From: Fibrobacter sp. UWR4
Lineage (GTDB): Bacteria; Fibrobacterota; Fibrobacteria; Fibrobacterales; Fibrobacteraceae
Assembly: GCF_003149045.1 (NCBI RefSeq)
Contig: NZ_QGDU01000006.1
Coordinates: forward strand, 61,840-125,839
Direction of reading: 5' to 3'
DNA length: 64,000 bases
Numbering within the stretch: position 1 is the stretch's first letter; the number at the start of each line of letters is the position of its first letter. This document shows positions 16,750 through 24,806 of the stretch, in pieces. A program made the translations under genes and the position numbers. The notes beneath the pieces are model-generated. The model worked only from the letters and a program-made list of their open reading frames with translations. It ran no database searches and was not told the DNA's origin.

Positions 16750-18045
16750 ATGAAGATTTCAAAGATTTTGACAGCCCTGGCAGCATCCGCCCTTCTCTGC
16801 AGCTGCTCCTCCGACGGAGGCGGACTTACAAAGGCTGAAGACAAGGGTTCCACCGGAGCCACATCCTCCGCCCACGCAAAGGTGGACTACTCCAAGGGAC
16901 GCGCCATGAATGCACGTTTGGGCAAGGGTATTAACCTGGGCAACGCCTGGGATGGCGCAGCCTATTGGAGCTGCGGAACCCTTACTGAAGGGTTCGATTT
17001 GGAATACGTCAATCTGAATGGAGAATCAAAGTCCATCACTTTGGCCTCCAGCGACCAGATGTTCTTCAACAATCTTCCCGCCAGCCGTTACAATTCCGAT
17101 TGCGCAGACAAACTGGATGCAAGCTGGAGCAACCCTATTCCAGACGACTACTTCACCCTGGTAAAGCAAGCCGGTTTCAATTCCATCCGCCTGCCGGTCC
17201 GCTGGCAGCATAATTCCGACCCAGTCACCCACAAGGTGAACCCGGAACGCCTGGCTGGAGTCATGGAAGACATCCAGTTGGCTGTTAACGCAGGCCTGGC
17301 CGTAGTTGTCAGTTTCCACTGGTACTACGAAATCATGTTCGCCGCCAACCACGCAAAGACCCATCCGGACCTTTACGAGGCAGAACTGTTCCATTTCATC
17401 AGCCTTTGGTCTGAAGTGGCAACAGCCCTCAACATCTTCCCCGACGACATGATTGTTTTCGATATTCTAAACGAACCCACCATGTCTTCTGTAGAAAAGC
17501 TTAACGAAGTCATGAATGCAGGCTACCAGGCCATCCGCGCAGCCGCCCCGGGCAAGACCATCATGTTTGAATCCAAGCAATCCGCAAAGTTTGCTGAAAT
17601 CACCAACTTGGAACTGCCCGCTGATGGCAACATCATTTACAGTGGCCACTACTATGAACCTTATGGATTTACCCACCAGGGACATAGCTACGCCTGCAGA
17701 GGTGATGCAGCATACTCTATGACGGCAAATAATGACCTGAAGACCTATGCAGCAACCGTCAAGAAGCTTTATCCGGACGTTGTTGCAGGTCTGTACCTAC
17801 CCATGAACATGGGCGAATTCGGTGTTTCCGGTGGAGAATCCGCAAATAGAAATTCCTGCAAGTCTGGCGAAAATCCGCCTACCAACGCAGCCAAGGCTAG
17901 ATGGGCACAGGGTGTAATCGCCGCCGCCGAAGCACTGGGCATTTCTTGGCACTACTGGGGTCTCGCTGGCGTAGGTGGCTTCGAAGCCTATGACAAGAAG
18001 ACCAATACTTGGTTGGAAGGTTTCCCCGCTGCATTCGGACTGTAA
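16750..18045 (+). CDS. GH5 (subfamily 4-like) endoglucanase lipoprotein
   Basis: A 431-residue enzyme with a lipoprotein signal (MKISKILTALAASALLCSC; acylated Cys17 or Cys19) and a short Ser/Gly/Thr linker. The catalytic barrel starts at GKGINLGNAWD, with IRLPVRWQH, VVSFHWYYE, acid/base Glu242 in LNEP, SGHYYEPY and nucleophile Glu356 in MGEFG. It is close to GH5_4, whose members act on beta-glucan, xyloglucan or cellulose. It is a different subfamily from the GH5 at 4468 and has no sorting tail, so it is held by lipid instead. It is divergent from the barrel operon and may be co-regulated with it. Confidence 0.93.
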   Translation: MKISKILTALAASALLCSCSSDGGGLTKAEDKGSTGATSSAHAKVDYSKGRAMNARLGKGINLGNAWDGAAYWSCGTLTEGFDLEYVNLNGESKSITLASSDQMFFNNLPASRYNSDCADKLDASWSNPIPDDYFTLVKQAGFNSIRLPVRWQHNSDPVTHKVNPERLAGVMEDIQLAVNAGLAVVVSFHWYYEIMFAANHAKTHPDLYEAELFHFISLWSEVATALNIFPDDMIVFDILNEPTMSSVEKLNEVMNAGYQAIRAAAPGKTIMFESKQSAKFAEITNLELPADGNIIYSGHYYEPYGFTHQGHSYACRGDAAYSMTANNDLKTYAATVKKLYPDVVAGLYLPMNMGEFGVSGGESANRNSCKSGENPPTNAAKARWAQGVIAAAEALGISWHYWGLAGVGGFEAYDKKTNTWLEGFPAAFGL

Positions 18046-18079
18046 TTTACCGAAAGGAAATCCCTTTCTCAAAAAATTC

Positions 18080-18107
18080 AGCTCCAAGCATCGCTTGGAG
18101 CTTTTTT
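18080..18107 (+). terminator. Intrinsic terminator after the GH5 lipoprotein gene
   Basis: Perfect AGCTCCAAGC/GCTTGGAGCT stem with an ATC loop, then T6. Confidence 0.92.
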
Positions 18108-18125
18108 ATTTAAGATGAAAAAAAC

Positions 18126-18229
18126 TTGAGTAGGAAGCTCCGCTTCCACTCAAACAACAAGGGACGAGTCAAACAGGCGTTAGCCTGTGATGACGAAGTA
18201 CCTTGTTCGGGGGTCTAGGGGGTACCCCC
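18126..18229. repeat. Cluster of nested palindromes
   Basis: In about 105 bp between convergent genes lie GGAAGC/GCTTCC extended by TTGAGT/ACTCAA (18126-18153), ACAGGC-GTTA-GCCTGT (18173-18188) enclosed by AACAAGG (18156-18162)/CCTTGTT (18201-18207), and GGGGGTACCCCC (18218-18229). No gene is present. Confidence 0.6.
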
Positions 18230-18241
18230 CCCTACATCATA

Positions 18242-19009
18242 TTAAGGTCTTACCAGCGACCCGCCCCAATGTTCATCAAAGAACTCCCTGAACAGAGGTT
18301 CCCCGCTATTTTTAAGTTCCTCGACGACCTCTGCAGCGGGGCGTTTGCCGCGGTACAGTTCCCGATAGGCGCGTTCCAGGTTCTGGATTCGTTCCTCGGG
18401 GAATTCCTCCGGATGGAGGCGGAGAGCGTGAAGATTCAATGCGCCATAGCGGATCGGCGTCCCGAAGGCCTTGGTACAGGGGGGGACGTCCTTATCTACT
18501 TTGTATGTACCGCCTACAAAGGCATAGGCGCCCACCTGATTGCGCTGCTGGATCGCGGTGACGCCACCGATGGTAGCGTAACGCCCGATGCGCACATGAC
18601 CGCCTAGCTGGCAGCCGTTGGCGATGACGACTCCATCCCCAATCTGGCAATCGTGCCCTACGTGAGAGTATGCCATGATCAGGACATTGTTACCCACACG
18701 GGTGCAGCCTCCCCCTTGAACCGTCCCGCGGTTTAAGGTGCAGTATTCCCGAATGGTGCAGTTCTCCCCCACTTCAAGACGGGTGGGCTCCCCATTGTAC
18801 TTAAGATCCTGAGGAGGAGCCCCTAATACGGCTCCGTCAAATACGCGAGTCCCGGACCCGACGCATACATGGCCATAAATGTGAACCCTGCTTTCCAGGA
18901 TGACCCCTTCCCCAATCACGGCGCCTTCGTCCACAAGGCACCAGGGCCCAATAGTTGCGGACTTTGGAATGTTCACGGATGGATGTACAAAGGCAGATGG
19001 GTGAATCAT
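18242..19009 (-). CDS. lpxA: UDP-N-acetylglucosamine acyltransferase LpxA
   Basis: A 255-residue cytoplasmic enzyme that adds a hydroxyacyl chain from acyl-ACP to UDP-GlcNAc, the first step of lipid A synthesis. The left-handed beta-helix is visible as isoleucine-patch hexapeptides throughout residues 1-185. AYSHVGHDC carries the catalytic His (His119, matching His125 of the E. coli enzyme). The helical C-terminal cap follows from about 190. Length is typical. It stands apart from other lpx genes here, is divergent from a glycosyltransferase gene and has no evident Shine-Dalgarno site. Confidence 0.93.
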   Translation of the reverse strand: MIHPSAFVHPSVNIPKSATIGPWCLVDEGAVIGEGVILESRVHIYGHVCVGSGTRVFDGAVLGAPPQDLKYNGEPTRLEVGENCTIREYCTLNRGTVQGGGCTRVGNNVLIMAYSHVGHDCQIGDGVVIANGCQLGGHVRIGRYATIGGVTAIQQRNQVGAYAFVGGTYKVDKDVPPCTKAFGTPIRYGALNLHALRLHPEEFPEERIQNLERAYRELYRGKRPAAEVVEELKNSGEPLFREFFDEHWGGSLVRP

Positions 19010-19071
19010 AGCAACGAAATTAGCAATTTTAGACAGACGGGTATACTGTTTTTTCTAGATTTGGCGGAACC

Positions 19072-20175
19072 ATGGGTAGCGTGATTATTGGATGTCTTAC
19101 GGCGATTTATGCTTTGCTGTTCCTATTTTTCATAATAGGGATTATCCGGACGCACCGTTACAGAGGTCCCAAAGCCACTCCCTCGGTGACGGTAGTGGTC
19201 CCCATGCGAAACGAAGAGGAATTCGCCCAGCGTACACTGGAAGCGCTTGCGGTCCAGGACTATGTCGGGGAATGGGAGGTCATTTGCGTAGATGACCGTT
19301 CCACGGACTCCACCAGGGAAATTCTGGAAAAGTTCGCCGCCGACCACCCGAAATTCCGCGTGCTTTCCCTGGATCCGAACCTCCCCCAGATTGCAAGCCC
19401 CAAGAAGCGAGCCCTGGAAAGCGCCTTCAAGATTGCCAAGAACGAAGTGCTGTTGACCATGGATGCAGACTGCATTCCCCGCAAGAGCTGGATTACCGCT
19501 ATGGCAGGGCGATTCACCGATGGTATTTGCATCGTGCAGGGACCGAAACAGAATAACGGCACCCGCACTATGCCCCACCTGTTCCAGAAGTTGGAAACCT
19601 TGGGCTACACCGCCATGGAAGCCGCAGGATTCAGCTGGGGACATCCGATTGTTGCAAGTGCCGCATGTCTTGCCTACAAGAAGGACCTGTTCTTTGAAGT
19701 GGGCGGTTTCGGCGACCTGATCAACCTGAGCAGCGGCGATGACGACATGCTCATCCACAAGATGATGAAAATTCCAGGAACCAAGGTCTGCTACAACCTG
19801 GACAAGGACGCCGTCATCGAAACGGAACCGGTACACACCTGGAAGCAACTGTTCAACCAGCGCGCTCGCTGGAGCAGCAACGGGACCAGTTACGAAAGCA
19901 AGCCCTATATTCTGTTACTGACTTTGATTTACACCTACTACATCTGGATGTTCATCAGTCCCTGGTGTGTAGCATTCTTTGACTGTCCCTGGCAGTGGTG
20001 TGCCTTCAGCATCCTGCCCAAGTTTATCATCGACTTCATTTTCCTGGGTATTGCTTCCTGGAAGCTGCACAGCAAGAAGAAGATGATTGCATTCATCCCC
20101 ACGGAACTGATTCAGATCCCCATGATCGTATTCTGTGTGCCTGCAGGAATCACGGGCGCATTTAGATGGAAATAA
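19072..20175 (+). CDS. Membrane-anchored family 2 glycosyltransferase
   Basis: A 367-residue protein with an N-terminal membrane segment (about 3-25), a GT2 domain and three C-terminal membrane segments (about 278-365). The motifs are in order: VTVVVPMRNEEE, VICVDDRSTD, TMDADC (DxD metal site), GDDDML and QRARW (QxxRW, typical of processive GT2 enzymes). It moves sugar from a nucleotide donor to a lipid or polysaccharide acceptor at the inner membrane; substrate unknown. It is divergent from lpxA, so a role in lipopolysaccharide or surface glycan synthesis is plausible. The start has a weak GGCGGA ribosome site. Confidence 0.88.
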   Translation: MGSVIIGCLTAIYALLFLFFIIGIIRTHRYRGPKATPSVTVVVPMRNEEEFAQRTLEALAVQDYVGEWEVICVDDRSTDSTREILEKFAADHPKFRVLSLDPNLPQIASPKKRALESAFKIAKNEVLLTMDADCIPRKSWITAMAGRFTDGICIVQGPKQNNGTRTMPHLFQKLETLGYTAMEAAGFSWGHPIVASAACLAYKKDLFFEVGGFGDLINLSSGDDDMLIHKMMKIPGTKVCYNLDKDAVIETEPVHTWKQLFNQRARWSSNGTSYESKPYILLLTLIYTYYIWMFISPWCVAFFDCPWQWCAFSILPKFIIDFIFLGIASWKLHSKKKMIAFIPTELIQIPMIVFCVPAGITGAFRWK

Positions 20176-20184
20176 TAACAGCTG

Positions 20185-20208
20185 ATGCCGACCTTCGTCA
20201 GCATGACG
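20185..20208. repeat. Dispersed palindromic repeat, copy 2
   Basis: ATGCCGAC (20185-20192), loop CTTC, GTCAGCAT (20197-20204), then GACG. One stem position is a G-T type mismatch. It fills the 45-bp gap between two convergent genes. Confidence 0.75.
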
Positions 20209-20220
20209 TAGTTCAGCAGC

Positions 20221-21513
20221 TTACAGCAATTGTCCGCGAGCCCAGACGATGGCGGTGTCCGCATCGGTAATTTCACCGTCCAGCTGCAGTTCAAAACTTT
20301 TCTTGATGAGTTCACCCATTTCCTTGCCAGGTTTCACTCCAAGATCCATCAGCATCTTGCCTGTGAGATAGGCTGCAGGAGCCTTCTCGTAGACGCCTAG
20401 TTCTTCTGCACGGGCCTTGAAAGCCTGAGCGAATGCGGTACGAGATTCCGTGGCATACATAGGATTGCTCTGCAGGAACGCAATGTACAGACGGAGACCG
20501 GAAAGTTCTACAGACAGGCGGCGAATTTCGGCGTCTGTAGGAATGCTTGCCTGAGGTTCATACTTGAATATCCGAGAGAGCAGGAGGGGCACTCCCTTGG
20601 TAAGCTTAATCTCGTTGGTAATGCGGGCAAGGAACTTCAACGTGTCTGCAGGATTTCCTGCCAGGAGGCCAGCAAACATGAGAACCATACGTTCGTCGTC
20701 ATTCAGGCCCTGGACTGCGGAAAGGTTGTCCAGCAACTCACCCAACGCGTTCCAGTTGGCGGCGTCGCCGGCAACGGACAGGGGGCGAATTTCCGGGAAA
20801 TACTCATCCAGTTTAATATCCAGGAAAGCCTTCAGCCCGAGGGACGGCTTGCCCGGTTTCAGAAGCCACTTCTTGAATTCCTCGAAAAGACGCTCGATGG
20901 AGAGATCATCCAAAGAAAGAGTGCGGCACATTTCCACCGTTTCGGGAGCGAGAGCCAGCTTGAAGCGGCTGGCAAACTGCACCCCGCGAAGGATGCGGAG
21001 GGAATCTTCGGCGAACGCGGGACCTACGTGACGGAGGAGGCCTGCCTTCAGGTCCTCTACCCCATTGTAGGGATCGCAGAGGGTCAGATCCGGAAGTTCC
21101 ATGCCCATGGCATTGATGGTAAAATCCCGACGGAGGGCGGCCTCCCTGAATGTCAGCTTTGCATCCGTATGGACAACAAACCCGCGGTGGCCATAGCCCA
21201 CTTTACTTTCTGTACGGGGGAAGGAAAAATCCAGAGACAGTCCCTTCATGGCCAGATGGATGACACCGAAAGCCTTGCCCACTAGATTGCAGCGGCCATA
21301 CTTCGAGAGGATTGCCACTAGGGAATCCTGCTCCATGTCGTATACTTCGATATCATAGTCGCGACAGTTGCCGCCCAACATGGCGTCTCGGACCCAGCCG
21401 CCCACCAGATAGGCACGGCCGCCGGCTTCACGAATTTCACCTGCAATTTTCAGGAGGCGGCCGGGAAGATCCGGCTCGAAGAACTTTCCATCAAGAGTCT
21501 GCACCTGAGCCAT
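20221..21513 (-). CDS. CCA-adding enzyme / poly(A) polymerase family nucleotidyltransferase
   Basis: A 430-residue enzyme of the class II nucleotidyltransferase family. AYLVGGWVRDAMLG (about 34-47) and DYDIEVY (about 53-59) form the metal-binding active site; RRDFTINAM and DPYNGVEDL and the SLRILRGVQFA helix follow in the usual order. It either repairs the CCA end of tRNA or adds poly(A); these cannot be separated by reading, though a housekeeping CCA role is likely. No HD phosphohydrolase motif was seen. It lies 7 bp behind the small lipoprotein gene and so is probably the last gene of the sigma-factor operon, an unusual place for it. Confidence 0.88.
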   Translation of the reverse strand: MAQVQTLDGKFFEPDLPGRLLKIAGEIREAGGRAYLVGGWVRDAMLGGNCRDYDIEVYDMEQDSLVAILSKYGRCNLVGKAFGVIHLAMKGLSLDFSFPRTESKVGYGHRGFVVHTDAKLTFREAALRRDFTINAMGMELPDLTLCDPYNGVEDLKAGLLRHVGPAFAEDSLRILRGVQFASRFKLALAPETVEMCRTLSLDDLSIERLFEEFKKWLLKPGKPSLGLKAFLDIKLDEYFPEIRPLSVAGDAANWNALGELLDNLSAVQGLNDDERMVLMFAGLLAGNPADTLKFLARITNEIKLTKGVPLLLSRIFKYEPQASIPTDAEIRRLSVELSGLRLYIAFLQSNPMYATESRTAFAQAFKARAEELGVYEKAPAAYLTGKMLMDLGVKPGKEMGELIKKSFELQLDGEITDADTAIVWARGQLL

Positions 21514-21520
21514 GCGCTAC

Positions 21521-21940
21521 CTACTGGAAACTGGATGCATCCGCAGGTTCATTAGTGGGTTCTTCAGCTGGCTCAGGTTCCTTGGAAGATTCATCCGACA
21601 CGTTTTTATAGCGGTCGCGAATGCTTACGGTTTCCTGGCCGGAGGAATCCTTCAAAGCTTCGGAAACAGAAACTTCCTGCTTGGAAGACTTGGTGGAATC
21701 ACTTGCGGCAAAGCGATCATAAATACTCTGGCGGGACTGGGCATCAGCACCCTTCTTCTGGGCCTCCTCTTCACGGCAGACACGCAGTTCCTCTTCGATA
21801 TAGGCTCGCTGGTCCGGAGAATAGGTCTGTGTATTGAGACGGTATTCGATTTCCTCGCATACAAGCCCCTGACGTTCACCTGCACAAGAGGTGATCAGGG
21901 CCACCAGCAGTACAAAAAATAACCAGACTAACTTATCCAT
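21521..21940 (-). CDS. Small charged lipoprotein
   Basis: A 139-residue protein with a lipobox (LVALITSC, Cys19), one more cysteine pair (LVCEEIEYR and LRVCREEE), a helical region of about 30-60 and a long acidic, low-complexity C-terminus rich in Ser, Glu and Pro. No family recognised. It sits between the PorZ-like gene (8 bp) and the CCA-enzyme gene (7 bp). A position next to a propeller protein suggests an envelope accessory role; that is only inference. Confidence 0.65.
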   Translation of the reverse strand: MDKLVWLFFVLLVALITSCAGERQGLVCEEIEYRLNTQTYSPDQRAYIEEELRVCREEEAQKKGADAQSRQSIYDRFAASDSTKSSKQEVSVSEALKDSSGQETVSIRDRYKNVSDESSKEPEPAEEPTNEPADASSFQ

Positions 21941-21948
21941 CGTTAACC

Positions 21949-24129
21949 TTAGTGGATGATAATGAACTTGCCCTTCTTCGCCTTGGATGAAGTCTTGACC
22001 ACATAGTAATAGACGCCTGGAGAAACCAGTCGACCATCCTTGCCACAGCCGTCCCAGGTCATACGGCCTCCGATAATTTCGCTTCCGGAGAAAGAGCGAA
22101 TGAGGGAGCCACCGCGATTGAAGATACTGACTACAGCATTTTCAGCAATGTTATCAATAATGAAATTCTTATGGACCTTGGGGCGGAAAGGCATAGGATA
22201 CGCCTTCACGGCCTTCGCGGAGTCGGTCATGAACTTGGATGCGTCACGGGCTTCCATACGCTGCAGTGAGCTTACGCCCATTTCGTGAGAGAACCAGACC
22301 TTACCCTGAACCGGGTCAACAGACAAGTCGCTCACACGATTGCAAAGCATGCCTGCACGAGCAGAGAAATTTACAGCCTTCAAGGTGTCGGGAGACTTGC
22401 CGGTAAGGGATACCATATAGGCGCCATGATCAGCCGTACCCACCCAGAGATTGCCATGAGGATCACTGTCAATGGAGGTGTATTCAGCTCCACTAAGCCC
22501 CTTCACAGAAGTGGGCGTAAGCAAGGTATCGCGTTCTTCATCGTAATACACAAGACTTGACGCAGTAACCATCCAAAGACGTTTCTGGACAGGTTCATAG
22601 ACCATATCAATGGGAGCAGTAATACTGGAATTAGTCACCGTCTTCACATTGATGCGGGAAAGTTCACCGCCGTTGGACTTGGGGGAAGGGAACGTGATAA
22701 TGTCCAGGCTACCCGTAGAGGAAAGGCCATCTTCACCACGAGTTGCAGCGTATACAACCCACCGTCCATCGTCGTTAATAAAGGAATGTAAAGGAGCCGC
22801 ATTAAAGAATTTACCTATATGATTAGCGCAGACCACATCTCCGCTCTTACTGAAATACGCAAGGCTATACCCTTCAAAGGAGCCGGCAATCGTGATGAAA
22901 CCAGAACTGTCCGGAGCGGGAACAATGGATAGGGAAATGATGTAGGAGGACTTGCCGTCATAGGGATCCAGACACAAGCCACGGTCCTTATTCGTGTCGT
23001 AATCCCAGCGGGTTCCCCAGTCGGAATATCCATAGTAGCCCATACCCCAGGCATGGAACAGGACATGACCATCCGGTAGATAGCTGAAGTTCTTTAAGCG
23101 AGAAGCAAAACCTGTGGAGCCGCTACCCACAGGCGCGGCAATGGGCTCGCTAGTCCAGTTGTGGCCATCGTAGAAACTGAATTCACCTTGCGTGGATATG
23201 GCATAAACGCCTCCTGCAGGGAAAGCCTCCACCTCATAGGTATCCGTCAGAGGGAAGAACGCGTTATCCACCAGGTCCGTAAGGGTTGTTCCATCGTAGA
23301 AGAACAGAGCCTTAGGTCCCACCAGATAATGACCACCATCTGCAGGGATAACCTGCTTGATCATGCTACGGTCATATTCACCCGCAACAAGGCCCTTATC
23401 GTCAAACACATAGATATGTTCCTTCAAGGACGGATCATCAAGGGTCTTTCCGTCTACCACCACCTTAGTGGAGTCCCAAGGTTCCATGCCCTTCACGACA
23501 CGTTCTTCAGGAAGCTTGATCCAGCTATCCGGATCCACAAGGGAAATGTCGGAGTCCATATGGTCCCAGTCCATCTTGCGGGCATAGGCGCCTTTATCCA
23601 GCTGGACAAAAAGCGTATCTCCATCCGCCAGGACCTTGTTCACCTTGTTAATAGCCAATGACTGATCGCAAATGCGGTTAATCGTCAAGACGGAATAGGA
23701 AAGAGGTGCATTAAAGAACGCCAATCGGTCTTCGAAGCCGATGGTCATAATGTCCTTACCCATAGTTGCAGCACCGGGTACCACATCGCGCTTGTTCGCG
23801 GCATAGGACCTGTTCACCGCACGCCAGCTCAAGGCATTACCATTCAGCACAGAAACGATACCTTCGCGAGACACCGCAAAGTAGCCCTTGTCAGAAGAGG
23901 CAATGGCATAAATTTCTGATGACTCCAGACCATGTTCAGAATGGTACACGTAATCACTGGAGACCGACCGATAGCGAACCCCACCACCAGTAGCGACCAT
24001 CAGGCCCCCGTTTTCAAAAGGGACCGCATTATAGATCGGCAGCGGGCTAGAAAAGTTTTCCCACTTGTCCGCAGCAAAGGCGGCAGACAACATGAGACCC
24101 GAAAGCAATGTAAGGAGTTTTAACTTCAC
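21949..24129 (-). CDS. Beta-propeller protein with FlgD-type C-terminal domain, PorZ-like
   Basis: A 726-residue secreted protein. Signal peptide to about residue 19 (...AAFAA). The body has repeated propeller blades (VATGGGVRYRS, LWMVTASSLVYYDEE, NLWVGTADHGAYMVS, KVWFSHEMGVSSL), as in two-component-regulator propellers. The last 85 residues form an Ig-like FlgD/T9SS sorting domain: YPMPFRP, VVSIFNRGGSLIRSF, GVYYYVVKTSS. Order and length match PorZ of the type IX secretion system (776 residues in Porphyromonas gingivalis), but other secreted propellers share this layout. It is 19 bp behind a sigma-factor gene. I call it PorZ-like with limited confidence. Confidence 0.6.
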   Translation of the reverse strand: MKLKLLTLLSGLMLSAAFAADKWENFSSPLPIYNAVPFENGGLMVATGGGVRYRSVSSDYVYHSEHGLESSEIYAIASSDKGYFAVSREGIVSVLNGNALSWRAVNRSYAANKRDVVPGAATMGKDIMTIGFEDRLAFFNAPLSYSVLTINRICDQSLAINKVNKVLADGDTLFVQLDKGAYARKMDWDHMDSDISLVDPDSWIKLPEERVVKGMEPWDSTKVVVDGKTLDDPSLKEHIYVFDDKGLVAGEYDRSMIKQVIPADGGHYLVGPKALFFYDGTTLTDLVDNAFFPLTDTYEVEAFPAGGVYAISTQGEFSFYDGHNWTSEPIAAPVGSGSTGFASRLKNFSYLPDGHVLFHAWGMGYYGYSDWGTRWDYDTNKDRGLCLDPYDGKSSYIISLSIVPAPDSSGFITIAGSFEGYSLAYFSKSGDVVCANHIGKFFNAAPLHSFINDDGRWVVYAATRGEDGLSSTGSLDIITFPSPKSNGGELSRINVKTVTNSSITAPIDMVYEPVQKRLWMVTASSLVYYDEERDTLLTPTSVKGLSGAEYTSIDSDPHGNLWVGTADHGAYMVSLTGKSPDTLKAVNFSARAGMLCNRVSDLSVDPVQGKVWFSHEMGVSSLQRMEARDASKFMTDSAKAVKAYPMPFRPKVHKNFIIDNIAENAVVSIFNRGGSLIRSFSGSEIIGGRMTWDGCGKDGRLVSPGVYYYVVKTSSKAKKGKFIIIH

Positions 24130-24148
24130 TCCATAAAATTACGAAATT

Positions 24149-24757
24149 TCAAGGACGCAAATGGGACGGACTTTCTAAAACAGACATAGGTATGTCGGGA
24201 TTTTCAAGATCCTGGAGCCTTGCACTCCTACCATTTCGCAATTTTACTAGGGCGGCATTACGTCTTCTCCATAAAACACAACGTGGCATCCCAAAATCCC
24301 GGGACATGGCTGATAGGGGCACTCCCGCAATGAAGGACCCCTCCACCACAATCCTTTCGGCAGGAGAAAGTTCCTCCATGAACAAAGTAACAAGGTCCTG
24401 CATTCGTTGACGTCTGGCATTTTCATTGTAAAATGCAACAGCGTAGTTAGGCACGGCACTATACTCCCCCTGTTCATCCATCAAGCTTGACATGGGCGTT
24501 TCCACACAAACCTTGCGAACCTGATCACAATACGTAGTGCGGACCACCCTCCGGAACCAGCCCTCCAGGGAACTGCCCATATCCAAGTTCTGGGCACTCC
24601 TGCAGAATTTCAAGGCGACATCTTGAAAAAGATCCTTTGCAGCATCCTCCGACTTTGTCTGACGGGTGCATTGTTTGTAAATTTTAGGAGCGTATTTTAA
24701 CCAGACATTTCCAATCCAATCGTTTGGTCCATCTGAAAAAATTCCTTGTTTAGGCAT
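24149..24757 (-). CDS. ECF-like RNA polymerase sigma factor
   Basis: A 202-residue protein. The frame runs to 25204, but that part overlaps dsbD on the other strand, so the ATG at 24757 (MPKQGIFSD) is used. Region 2: WIGNVWLKYAPKIYKQ, SEDAAKDLFQDVALKF and LEGWFRRVVRTTYCDQVRK (about 20-95). Region 4: LSPAERIVVEGSFIAGVPLSAMSRDFGMP and the RRRNAALVKLR recognition helix. No anti-sigma gene follows; instead the next gene is a PorZ-like secreted protein, 19 bp on. A role in controlling secretion or envelope genes is inferred. The divergent dsbD starts only 49 bp away, so their promoters overlap. Confidence 0.82.
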   Translation of the reverse strand: MPKQGIFSDGPNDWIGNVWLKYAPKIYKQCTRQTKSEDAAKDLFQDVALKFCRSAQNLDMGSSLEGWFRRVVRTTYCDQVRKVCVETPMSSLMDEQGEYSAVPNYAVAFYNENARRQRMQDLVTLFMEELSPAERIVVEGSFIAGVPLSAMSRDFGMPRCVLWRRRNAALVKLRNGRSARLQDLENPDIPMSVLESPSHLRP

Positions 24758-24806
24758 ATCGTTAAACGAGAATTTTGACAGCAGACTTTCAGTTGAGCGT
24801 AAAATT

